Assembly (NCBI GenBank): GCA_964011275.1
Contig: CAXGOB010000006.1
Location: 1 to 64,000 of the forward strand
Source of the DNA: UBA7328 sp002471345
GTDB lineage: Bacteria; Bacteroidota; Bacteroidia; Chitinophagales; Saprospiraceae
Direction of reading: 5' to 3'
DNA: 64,000 nt
The position numbers and the translations under genes are program-made. Under the pieces are notes generated by a model, which ran no database searches, was not told the origin of the DNA, and worked only from the letters and a program-made list of their open reading frames with translations. Shown here piece by piece: positions 1-7,207 of the stretch. Every line of letters starts with the position of its first letter. Within the stretch, counting starts at the first letter, position 1.

Positions 1-44
1 CAATATCCTATAACTTAATTTTCGTTTTAGAAAATGTTCACAAC

Positions 45-81
45 TAAAAAAAGAGTTATGGAAATATATTCATAACTCTTT
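45..81 (-). terminator. Intrinsic terminator of the tRNA-Ala gene
   Basis: An 11-bp perfect hairpin (AAAGAGTTATG paired with CATAACTCTTT, 10-nt loop) is followed on the minus strand by a run of T. It lies just downstream of the tRNA, so it most likely ends that transcript. Confidence 0.75.
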
Positions 82-89
82 GATTATCA

Positions 90-166
90 TGGTGGAGCCT
101 ACGGGATTCGAACCCGTGACCTCTTGACTGCCAGTCAAGCACTCTAGCCAACTGAGCTAAGGCCCC
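90..166 (-). tRNA. tRNA-Ala (anticodon GGC)
   Basis: On the minus strand a complete 77-nt cloverleaf is visible, including an encoded CCA tail. The anticodon stem CTTGA/TCAAG encloses the loop CTGGCAG, giving anticodon GGC, which reads GCC/GCU alanine codons. The T loop GTTCGAAT and the D-arm sequence TTAGCTCAGTTGG are canonical. The acceptor stem contains a G3-U70 wobble, the main identity element of alanyl-tRNA synthetase, which independently supports the alanine call. A rho-independent hairpin follows. Confidence 0.97.
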
Positions 167-315
167 ATTCAGTCCATTTGGGTTGCCAAATATACATTTT
201 CCAAGAAAATTCAGTACATTTTGACAAGAGATTTAATCGCTTTTCAATATTGTCATTAACATTTCATTTCCAATTCATTGACAATCGATTAACAGGCACA
301 TGTAGGTTTGAATAA

Positions 316-323
316 TAGCTTTG
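316..323 (+). promoter_or_regulatory. Putative -7 promoter element TAGCTTTG
   Basis: TAGCTTTG matches the Bacteroidota -7 consensus TAnnTTTG. It lies 28 bp before the ATG at 352 that I think was the original start of the thioredoxin-fold gene. No TTG is present at the usual -33 distance, so support is motif and position only. Confidence 0.4.
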
Positions 324-378
324 GATATTTACTAATTCAAAAACGATTATCATGATATAGTACATAATTACATTTAGC

Positions 379-1239
379 TTGATTCTTGGAGTGATTGCTT
401 CTTATTCTCAAAATCAAACTTATACTACCAGCTCTGAAGAAGAGCATCTTTGGGGCCCAATAAGTAATGATGCATTAACCCAAGCTCCTTATGCCGAATG
501 GTATGAAGAATCTATCAAAGACTATTACCCTGACAATGATATTCAAATGGGGGTTTCTAATTTAGAAAAAATGAACGTGACAATATATCTAGGAACTTGG
601 TGTGGTGACAGTAAGAATTGGGTCCCTAAATTCATTTCGCTTTGGAATTCCCTTGGCTTAGATACAGAGCATATATCTTTAGTAGGCTTACATGGAGGCA
701 GGGCACATTATAAACAAGGGCCTGAAGCAGAAGAAAAAGGGGCTCATATACATCGAGTCCCCACCTTTATTTTTGAAAAAAATGGCTCTGAGGTTGGCAG
801 GATCGTAGAGCGGCCTTTGAATTCTCTAGAGCTGGATATCGCTCAGCTAGCAGCAGGAATCCCCTCGGAACCTAGATACCAAGCTGTCTCTTACATGATA
901 GACTTCTATGAAAACCATGAAATAGAGCAATTCGATCACGAAATAGACCAAATCATTGATGATACAGATCGCATAAATAGTGGAATCTATGAGCTGAACA
1001 CTTATGGATCAGTGCTCCAATCTGCTGGTGAGTTTGAAAAAGCACAACAAATATTCAAACTTAATCAGAAAATGTATCCTTATGAACCTCGATCTCATTA
1101 CAGTCTTGGAGTTTCTCATATGGGAAAAGAAGAATGGAACGACGCCAAGGACTGCTTTATAGAGGCATTAAAAATCAATCCGAAGGATCCATATGCAGTG
1201 AAAAGACTTCATGATACAAATGAAAAACTAAAGTCATAA
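379..1239 (+). CDS. Exported thioredoxin-fold protein with C-terminal TPR repeats
   Basis: Probably a periplasmic thiol-related protein. The first half has a thioredoxin fold with the motif TWCGDSKNWVPKF, a CxxS-type active site with a single Cys, common in Bacteroidota thioredoxin-family proteins. The last ~90 residues carry TPR-like helices (SHYSLGVSHMGKEEWNDAKD, then an ALKINPKDP turn). The open frame starts at a TTG at 379. Upstream and in frame, an ATG at 352 is followed by ATA and then a TAG stop at 358-360. Without that stop the N-terminus would read as a normal signal peptide (M-I-x-Y-I-I-T-F-S-L-I-L-G-V-I-A-S). The gene may therefore be damaged, or may use a weak start (TTG 379, or ATT 367). 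Substrate unknown. Confidence 0.75.
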   Translation: MILGVIASYSQNQTYTTSSEEEHLWGPISNDALTQAPYAEWYEESIKDYYPDNDIQMGVSNLEKMNVTIYLGTWCGDSKNWVPKFISLWNSLGLDTEHISLVGLHGGRAHYKQGPEAEEKGAHIHRVPTFIFEKNGSEVGRIVERPLNSLELDIAQLAAGIPSEPRYQAVSYMIDFYENHEIEQFDHEIDQIIDDTDRINSGIYELNTYGSVLQSAGEFEKAQQIFKLNQKMYPYEPRSHYSLGVSHMGKEEWNDAKDCFIEALKINPKDPYAVKRLHDTNEKLKS

Positions 1240-1308
1240 GAAAATCCACATCTGTATAATGAGAATAAATCTAAATAGATAGCAGGAAAAAAAAGGAAGA
1301 TTCGATAA

Positions 1309-1986
1309 TTAAAGTATGAAAGGTAAATCTGTTACTTTACTGATCTGATATGTAGGAATTATAAAGTCTTCCTTTTCTTCCTTTGTTGATATCAAACAGG
1401 TGTTAATTCCGAATTTATGGCCACCTAAAATGTCGGATTTAAGGCTGTCTCCGATAATCATCATTTGGTCTTTGCGGGGTGGATTCTGTATGGACTGATA
1501 GGCATGCTCAAAAAATCCTTCATGAGGTTTAGCGACTCCTATTTCATCCGAAACAATAATGCTATCAAAGAAATGATCAATTCCCACTCGTTTTAATCGT
1601 GGGCGCTGTACCTCTTTAAGTCCATTGGTCACAATACTAAGTTTATATTTAGGTTTAAGACTACTCAGCAATTGTGTTACTCCATAATAGGTATTGCTAT
1701 TTTGAACGATATAATCTAAATATATTCTATTGCTTTCTTCCCCATTAAGATGAGTGAGACCTAACTCTTTGAATAAGATAGAAAATCTTGTTTCCCGTAT
1801 CTCCGTTGCTGTGATCTGTCCGGCTTCAAATTGAGCCCAAACTTTGGCGTTGATATTTTTATAAAGACCATAGATCTCTTCAGAGTAACTGAGCCCCTTC
1901 TCTTTGAAAAGAGACCTAAAAGCCTTTTTACTAGATTCACTAAAGTCTAGAAGTGTATTGTCTAGATCAAAAAGCAACCAAGAAAT
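1309..1986 (-). CDS. HAD-superfamily hydrolase, YjjG-like nucleotidase
   Basis: HAD phosphatase with motif I FDLDNTLLDF at the N-terminus, motif II VTNG near the middle, and the Lys plus acidic motifs III/IV (KPHEGFFEHAY, then MIIGDSLKSDI). The order and the alpha-helical cap fit the YjjG family of nucleoside-monophosphate phosphatases, about 225 residues long. The open frame extends upstream to a GTG at 2070, but that would overlap the upstream gene by 68 nt and add residues with no family counterpart. I place the start at an ATT codon at 1986, ten bases after AGGA; it gives a 225-residue product with the usual few residues before FDLD. A TTG at 1977 is the alternative. Probably co-transcribed with the upstream hydroxylase gene. 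Confidence 0.8.
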   Translation of the reverse strand: MSWLLFDLDNTLLDFSESSKKAFRSLFKEKGLSYSEEIYGLYKNINAKVWAQFEAGQITATEIRETRFSILFKELGLTHLNGEESNRIYLDYIVQNSNTYYGVTQLLSSLKPKYKLSIVTNGLKEVQRPRLKRVGIDHFFDSIIVSDEIGVAKPHEGFFEHAYQSIQNPPRKDQMMIIGDSLKSDILGGHKFGINTCLISTKEEKEDFIIPTYQISKVTDLPFIL

Positions 1987-2002
1987 ATTTGAAGCTTCCT
2001 TT

Positions 2003-2851
2003 TTAATCCTTATTGCCTCTAGGTTTGAAAAACATGTAATCTGTCTTAACGTCTTTATTAAAAGGTACACCTAACTGATATCCTAAATTTTCGTCTTTAG
2101 AATCATCTAATATGTCTAAACCATAAACTACCTTTTTAGGGTCATCATAAACCATGGTGCCGAAGATTCTGTCCCAAAGAGAAAAGATATTTCCATAATT
2201 TGTATCTGTCCATGGTCTTTCAAAATGATGGTGAAACTTATGCATATTAGGAGTAACAAAAATCACACTCAATGCTTTGTCCAACCATTCAGCCATCCCA
2301 ATATTAGCATGAGTGAAGTAGGTAAATGGTATTGTCAAAATTCTATAAAACAAATAGAATGCAATTGGCATTCCTGTAATCAAAATAGCTACAAGAGCAA
2401 ATATTTCCCTAAAAACATAGTCTCCTGGATGATGTCTCGTACCCGTAGTTGCATCTACATGAGTATCACTATGATGAATCATATGAAACCTCCACATGAA
2501 ACCAACTTTATGGAGAGTGACATGTGCTACATATTGAGCAATAAAATCCAATGCCATAACACCTAAAAGCAAAGATGCCCACATCGGAAGTGACATCATA
2601 TTAAGCAAGCCAAATGAGTTTTCCCCAGTCCAAATGCATACACCAACCACAGCAGCACTAAACAATGCATTAATTATAATAGTACATACTAAAAAAAAGA
2701 TATTCACTCCAGCATGCTTCCATTTCTTATAATCAAAATTAATGAGAGGATCAAAAACTTCAATAAGACTAGTCAAACTAAGAACTCCAAAAATCCAGGC
2801 CAATTTTTGCCAATTTTCTAAATTCTCAAAAAATGATAAAAAAGCTTCCAT
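2003..2851 (-). CDS. Sterol desaturase / fatty acid hydroxylase superfamily membrane protein
   Basis: Integral membrane di-iron oxygenase. Several hydrophobic segments surround the histidine clusters of the family: HVTLH, HMIHHSD, TGTRHHPGDYV, and near the C-terminus HKFHHHFERPWTDTNYG. These eight or so His residues bind two irons in characterised members, which hydroxylate or desaturate lipids (sterols, fatty acids, carotenoids). The 282-residue length is typical. The substrate cannot be deduced. The HAD gene follows 16 nt downstream, suggesting one transcript. Confidence 0.85.
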   Translation of the reverse strand: MEAFLSFFENLENWQKLAWIFGVLSLTSLIEVFDPLINFDYKKWKHAGVNIFFLVCTIIINALFSAAVVGVCIWTGENSFGLLNMMSLPMWASLLLGVMALDFIAQYVAHVTLHKVGFMWRFHMIHHSDTHVDATTGTRHHPGDYVFREIFALVAILITGMPIAFYLFYRILTIPFTYFTHANIGMAEWLDKALSVIFVTPNMHKFHHHFERPWTDTNYGNIFSLWDRIFGTMVYDDPKKVVYGLDILDDSKDENLGYQLGVPFNKDVKTDYMFFKPRGNKD

Positions 2852-2976
2852 AATCTAAATGTTAGTGTTGATAAAGCTAATGATTTATATCTCCTTTTAA
2901 GGTTAATCAATTCAACATTTGAATCAAATTATGGAAAGAATTATCATAAGGAAACAAATTGGAATATTTTTAAGCC

Positions 2977-4146
2977 ATGATAACAAGATATACACACCTT
3001 GAGTGCCATCAATGTGGCAAAACCTATAACAAAGATGAGACACAGACTTTTTGTACTGATGATAATCAACCATTAGTGGCGAAATATGATTTGAGTAAAT
3101 GTAGTCCAAATGAACTCATTGCTGAAAGAAATGATATGTGGAGATATCAGGCCATGCTTCCTATCGAAAGTATAGAAAATCAGCTTCATCTAGGGGAAGG
3201 TGGAACACCTCTAATCCCTTTAAAAAAACTTGGGAGCACTTATGATTGTCACAATCTTCTATTGAAAGATGAAGGCTTTAACCCTTCTGGATCATTCAAG
3301 GCTAGAGGAATTTCAATGGCTATTTCTAAAGCGAAAGAATTAAGTATTCAATCCGCATCTATTCCTACAGCAGGAAATGCTGGTTCCGCCTTAAGTGCAT
3401 ATTGCGCCAAAGCAGATATCGATGCACATATTTTTATGCCTGAGGCAACTCCAAAGGTTTTTCAAGTGGACTGCAGAGTGATGGGTGCAAAGGTTACCAC
3501 TGTACCAGGATCAATATCAGATGCTGGAGCAATGATGAGAGATAAAAATGATGGGTCTTGGTTTGATATTACTACTCTCAAAGAACCATTCAGACTTGAA
3601 GGGAAAAAAACTATGGGTTATGAGATTGCAGAACAAATGAATTGGAAACTTCCTGATGTTTGTATCTATCCTACAGGAGGTGGAACAGGACTTATCGGTA
3701 TTTGGAAAGCTTTCAAAGAAATGAAGGAAATGGGATGGGTAAGTTCTATTCCTACAAGAATGGTAGCCGTACAGACTGATGGATGTAATCCTATTGTTAC
3801 CGCATGGAAAGAAGGGAAAGATTCTTCTATTCCTTTCAAGAGTCCTAAAAAAACCATCGCTAATGGACTAAGAGTACCTCATGCATTTGGAAACAAGTTG
3901 ATACTTAAGACATTAAATGAAAGTAATGGATATGCTTTGGATGTTTCAGAAGAAGAAATGATGAATGGCCTTTCAGAATTTGCTCAAACCGAAGGAGTAT
4001 TTCTTTCACCTGAAGGTGCTGCTGTATGGGAGGCCTTTAAAAAATTGAGAAAAGAGGAATGGATTAAGACTGATGAATCTGTTGTCTTGCTGAATACAGG
4101 CTCTGCTTACAAATATGTTGAAAATATTCAAGAAGCATATTCTTAG
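2977..4146 (+). CDS. thrC: Threonine synthase-like PLP enzyme
   Basis: Fold-type II PLP enzyme. The N-terminus has a small zinc-ribbon-like Cys pattern (ECHQCGK, then TFC) that precedes the catalytic domain in one class of threonine synthases. The PLP lysine is K108 in NPSGSFKARG. The phosphate-binding loop is PTAGNAGSALSAY and a glycine-rich turn is PTGGGTGLIG. Threonine synthase converts O-phosphohomoserine to threonine. At 389 residues it fits this class, although related enzymes share the same architecture. The aspartokinase of the same pathway is at 24-25 kb, unlinked. It stands alone and convergent with the next gene, one base away. Confidence 0.75.
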   Translation: MITRYTHLECHQCGKTYNKDETQTFCTDDNQPLVAKYDLSKCSPNELIAERNDMWRYQAMLPIESIENQLHLGEGGTPLIPLKKLGSTYDCHNLLLKDEGFNPSGSFKARGISMAISKAKELSIQSASIPTAGNAGSALSAYCAKADIDAHIFMPEATPKVFQVDCRVMGAKVTTVPGSISDAGAMMRDKNDGSWFDITTLKEPFRLEGKKTMGYEIAEQMNWKLPDVCIYPTGGGTGLIGIWKAFKEMKEMGWVSSIPTRMVAVQTDGCNPIVTAWKEGKDSSIPFKSPKKTIANGLRVPHAFGNKLILKTLNESNGYALDVSEEEMMNGLSEFAQTEGVFLSPEGAAVWEAFKKLRKEEWIKTDESVVLLNTGSAYKYVENIQEAYS

Positions 4147-4147
4147 A

Positions 4148-4975
4148 CTATTTTCTTTTTTTCTCGTCAGCTCGGCGTCTTCTTGCATTCGAATCTCCAA
4201 AGCCTGTCTTCTGCAACCTTTCTTCTATTTTGAACTCAGTTTCGGCATAAACACGCTCACCGATAGGTTCGATAATATCTCGATCATTGTTTCTCACGTT
4301 TTTAACTCTAGTATTAACGGGATATGCATTCATATCATGTTCAGGTAGCGGGTGCAACAAATCAGTAACATCTGGTAATGGAGTTTCTAGATTGAGCCAT
4401 TTTTGATAATCATGTTCCTGAATAATTACAGGAGTTCGATGATGTTTGACATGTTTCTTCATCATGCCATTAGGATAGGTTGTCAATATTGCAAATGATT
4501 TTTTCAATTCACCCGTTGATTTATCTACCCATTCCTTCCATATTCCTGCAAGTGCAAAGATTCTCTTTTCTTTAAGGTATACTACAAATGGTTTGCTTAA
4601 CTTTTCTTCCTTAGAACCTTCAAAAAAACAATTGGCCCAAATCAGACACCTTTGTCCTCTAATCAGTGACCTAAACTCTCTCGAATCCTTAATGTGAAAT
4701 GCACCCGTATAATTTGGGTCATCTTCTTGATTATAATATTTACCACTTCCTTCTGACCTTGCATTAATTAAATATTTTCTGGTCTTTTGCCACTCTGGTA
4801 TATAGCCAAAGGTGAACATTTGAAGGGTAGAAGGGTTATCTGAAGCCAAAACTGGTGCTTGCTGTGATGGAGCAATATTAAACGACTTAAAAGCTTCAAT
4901 TTCAGGAGATGCAGTTAGGTTAAACTTTTTTGTCAGTAATTTAATCTCTTTGACTAATGTATACCTTCCACACAT
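4148..4975 (-). CDS. SOS response-associated peptidase (SRAP/HMCES/YedK family)
   Basis: The protein begins MCGRYT, so Cys2 becomes N-terminal after Met removal. In HMCES/YedK this Cys forms a thiazolidine crosslink with abasic sites in single-stranded DNA and shields them. Other conserved parts are visible: INARSEG (Asn and Arg of the active site), CFFEG (the catalytic Glu), and HHRTPVII (the conserved His). The 275-residue length is slightly above the bacterial norm because of a charged, Lys/Arg-rich C-terminal tail. No LexA-type box was recognised upstream. It lies 5 nt downstream of the next gene and may be co-transcribed with it. Confidence 0.9.
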   Translation of the reverse strand: MCGRYTLVKEIKLLTKKFNLTASPEIEAFKSFNIAPSQQAPVLASDNPSTLQMFTFGYIPEWQKTRKYLINARSEGSGKYYNQEDDPNYTGAFHIKDSREFRSLIRGQRCLIWANCFFEGSKEEKLSKPFVVYLKEKRIFALAGIWKEWVDKSTGELKKSFAILTTYPNGMMKKHVKHHRTPVIIQEHDYQKWLNLETPLPDVTDLLHPLPEHDMNAYPVNTRVKNVRNNDRDIIEPIGERVYAETEFKIEERLQKTGFGDSNARRRRADEKKRK

Positions 4976-4980
4976 CCGGT

Positions 4981-5496
4981 TTATTTTTTTGGGATATAGT
5001 GCCCATCATAAACAGTATTCCATGAAATACCATCTAAACTTTGTTTCCATGTTTGTCTTACTCCTTTTTCTTTTAGGTCTGTCCAGATGAGCTTATTATA
5101 TATAGACCCTGTACTCCGTTCTTCTTTATTAGATAATATCATTTTATTATCAGAATACGCTCCCACTATATGTAAGGTAACTCCTGAATTATCTACCCAG
5201 TATTGTTTCCATTTATTGTTTATTTGATTGTATTTACTGAAACTTGTTCCCTCATATGGGCTCCTACTAGAGCTGTAAGTTTCTTTAATGACATATCGGT
5301 TAAGCACGCACTCTATATGGCTATGCCCCACTAAAGTGTCTGTGCCATATTTATAGACGTCCCACTCTCCTACCCAAAAATCAAACTGTCCATCCTTTTG
5401 TGATTCTACTTTGGCCTGGGCATCAACACATGTTGAGTTTATTAAAGTAAAAAGCAAAATCCATTTGAAAATCTTTAATACTGAAAAATCCATCAT
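4981..5496 (-). CDS. Exported DUF1579-like protein
   Basis: A 171-residue protein with a signal peptide (hydrophobic core IFKWILLFTLINS, probable cleavage near VDAQA). The mature part starts with FDFWVGEWDVY, the signature opening of DUF1579-like beta-barrel proteins, and consists of predicted beta strands with many Trp and Tyr residues. Function is unknown. It has two adjacent Met codons at the start. The downstream SRAP gene is 5 nt away. Confidence 0.65.
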   Translation of the reverse strand: MMDFSVLKIFKWILLFTLINSTCVDAQAKVESQKDGQFDFWVGEWDVYKYGTDTLVGHSHIECVLNRYVIKETYSSSRSPYEGTSFSKYNQINNKWKQYWVDNSGVTLHIVGAYSDNKMILSNKEERSTGSIYNKLIWTDLKEKGVRQTWKQSLDGISWNTVYDGHYIPKK

Positions 5497-5571
5497 AGTA
5501 ATAATTGATTAACTCTATAACGTTCTAAAATCTAAATCGCAATTTATATGGAATATATAAGTAATATAATT

Positions 5572-5579
5572 TAGCTTTG
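5572..5579 (+). promoter_or_regulatory. Putative -7 promoter of an orphan small RNA
   Basis: TAGCTTTG matches TAnnTTTG on the plus strand, where no protein gene follows. ATG lies at the -33 position (5548-5550, 21 bp upstream), a two-of-three match to TTG. A perfect palindrome (CGAAAT-TG-ATTTCG, 5583-5596) starts four bases later. Confidence 0.35.
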
Positions 5580-5585
5580 GTGCGA

Positions 5586-5686
5586 AATTGATTTCGTCGA
5601 TCATTTTTCAGACCGAGGTGAGCAAATTATAATCTGAGGAGTAAAAAATAGAACACTTTAAAGAATAATTCCCTCGGTCTTTTTTT
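5586..5686 (+). ncRNA. Candidate small RNA ending in an intrinsic terminator
   Basis: Between two minus-strand genes, the plus strand has a strong 9-bp stem (AGACCGAGG 5610-5618 with CCTCGGTCT 5672-5680) directly followed by seven T. The stem continues inward with AATTAT (5625-5630) and ATAATT (5665-5670) after an internal loop. No plus-strand reading frame precedes it. Together with a TAGCTTTG promoter element at 5572 this predicts a ~100-nt untranslated RNA. I do not recognise an Rfam family. The 5' end is estimated from the promoter. Confidence 0.4.
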
Positions 5687-5705
5687 ACCCTACCTTTTCT
5701 ATTTG

Positions 5706-6596
5706 TTATTGATGATATATAGTGTTGTGGACTAATGTCTTACCACACTGAGCACAAGCTTGTTCAGACCCTGCGCCTCCTGCATGACCATCAGGGCATG
5801 CATAATGCCAAACCCCGCTTGAGTTTTGAGCTGGTTCTAAACCAGGTGCTCCTCCCCCAACTGTAGGAGTTATTGTCCCTCCAGCATTTTGAAATACCGG
5901 GCTTATGGCACCGCTTGGTTGAGGAATGATTTGCTCGGTTGCTGCTGCAGAAGGATTTAATGGATTTGCATTTATTGGATTATTGTGAAAAGCATCATTG
6001 TGTACCAATGCAGCTTGACATTGAGTACATGTACCTTCTCCTGCTCCACCGCTACCTACATGACCATTCGGGCATATATAGTGCTCTACACCGCCTACAG
6101 AAGAAGGTGCAGCTTGAGTAGCAGGACTAATATTATTTGCTTGATTCACTAAATCAGCAGGTGGAGGAGTATTATGAAATGCATCATTATGGCTCAGTTC
6201 TGCACCGCATTGAGCGCATTGTCCAGCTCCAGCTCCACCACTGCCTGCATGACCATTAGGGCAGATGTAATGCTCTACATCTGGATTGGTAGCTCCAAGG
6301 TCGTTCACATTAGTGGTTTGACTAGCTAAATCTTGTTGAGGTTCTGAATCATGGTAGGCTGTATTGTGTTCTAAAGTTGCTCCGCATTCACTGCACGTAC
6401 CTGCTCCATCACCACCTTTTCCTGCATGCCCATTTGGGCATATATAATGTTCTACTCCTCCAGCAAGTGTTGAAGAGGGTGTATTGACTGCAGTTGAATT
6501 TGCAGGTGCAGGTGCATTATTCGTAGCATCTCCATCTTTACATGATTGTGATACTAAAACAAAACCTAAAACAAGGAAGTAAAAAACGTAGCGCAT
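5706..6596 (-). CDS. Lipoprotein with four Cys/His metal-site repeats
   Basis: A lipoprotein signal peptide (hydrophobic stretch, then VSQSC with lipidated Cys19) is followed by a low-complexity Ala/Asn/Pro spacer. Four ~34-residue repeats follow at about residues 49-82, 108-141, 171-204 and 263-295. Each has the pattern H-Y-x-C-P-(N/D)-G-H, a Gly-rich loop, C-x2-C, then H-N-x3-H. The CP-x-GH and CxxC pairs resemble the heavy-metal-binding domain (YHCPMHP type) found beside copper exporters, so each repeat could hold a metal ion. Linkers are about 25-60 residues of Ala/Pro/Asn. Likely sits in the outer membrane, facing the periplasm or the outside. Function unknown; metal buffering is an inference. 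Confidence 0.75.
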   Translation of the reverse strand: MRYVFYFLVLGFVLVSQSCKDGDATNNAPAPANSTAVNTPSSTLAGGVEHYICPNGHAGKGGDGAGTCSECGATLEHNTAYHDSEPQQDLASQTTNVNDLGATNPDVEHYICPNGHAGSGGAGAGQCAQCGAELSHNDAFHNTPPPADLVNQANNISPATQAAPSSVGGVEHYICPNGHVGSGGAGEGTCTQCQAALVHNDAFHNNPINANPLNPSAAATEQIIPQPSGAISPVFQNAGGTITPTVGGGAPGLEPAQNSSGVWHYACPDGHAGGAGSEQACAQCGKTLVHNTIYHQ

Positions 6597-6638
6597 TATA
6601 TATTATTAATTGGTATTGCTCAAAGATACAGGAGAATC

Positions 6639-7181
6639 TTAAATTAAGTCTAACTCTTCTTTATTTTCTTGTAATACCGAAATGATAAATTCGATTAATT
6701 CTCTGAGTTCCATACCTATCAATTCTGCTCCTTTAAGACACTCCTCACGGTCCACAGTCGCTGCAAATTTTATGGTTTTAAATTTCTTCATTACGGATTT
6801 CACTTTCATCCCATCTATTTTCGTTGGCCTTATCAATGCAGCTGCTACAATGAACCCAGTTATTTCATCAGCAGCAATAATACATTTATCCAACAAAGAA
6901 TTTCTCGGCACATTCCATTTTGTATAATGTCCTGCAATAGCGTGAGCAATCTCCTTTTCTCCTAATTTATTTAATTTCTCAACAATTACATTAGGGTGGT
7001 CTTCAGGATATTTTTCATAATCAGCATCATGTAACAGGCCTGTGATTGCAAACTTTTCTACGTCTTCATCAAATTTTTTAGCTAAAGCTTCCATAACTAG
7101 CTCTACAGTTCTAGCATGTCTCCTGAGGGATTTTCCTTCCGTCATTTCATAAAATAGATTTCTAGCTTCTGTTCTAGTCAT
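6639..7181 (-). CDS. HD-domain (HDIG-type) phosphohydrolase
   Basis: A 180-residue single-domain HD protein. Metal-binding residues are visible in VELVMEALAKKF, then GLLHDADYEKYPEDHP (the HD pair) and further His/Asp residues in HAIAGHYTKW and IIAADEITGF. Members of this small HDIG group are predicted phosphohydrolases with no established substrate. The next gene upstream ends 26 nt away on the same strand, so co-transcription with the M20 peptidase is possible. Confidence 0.8.
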   Translation of the reverse strand: MTRTEARNLFYEMTEGKSLRRHARTVELVMEALAKKFDEDVEKFAITGLLHDADYEKYPEDHPNVIVEKLNKLGEKEIAHAIAGHYTKWNVPRNSLLDKCIIAADEITGFIVAAALIRPTKIDGMKVKSVMKKFKTIKFAATVDREECLKGAELIGMELRELIEFIISVLQENKEELDLI

Positions 7182-7207
7182 TAATTCTTTTTTGAATTAC
7201 TTAAATA

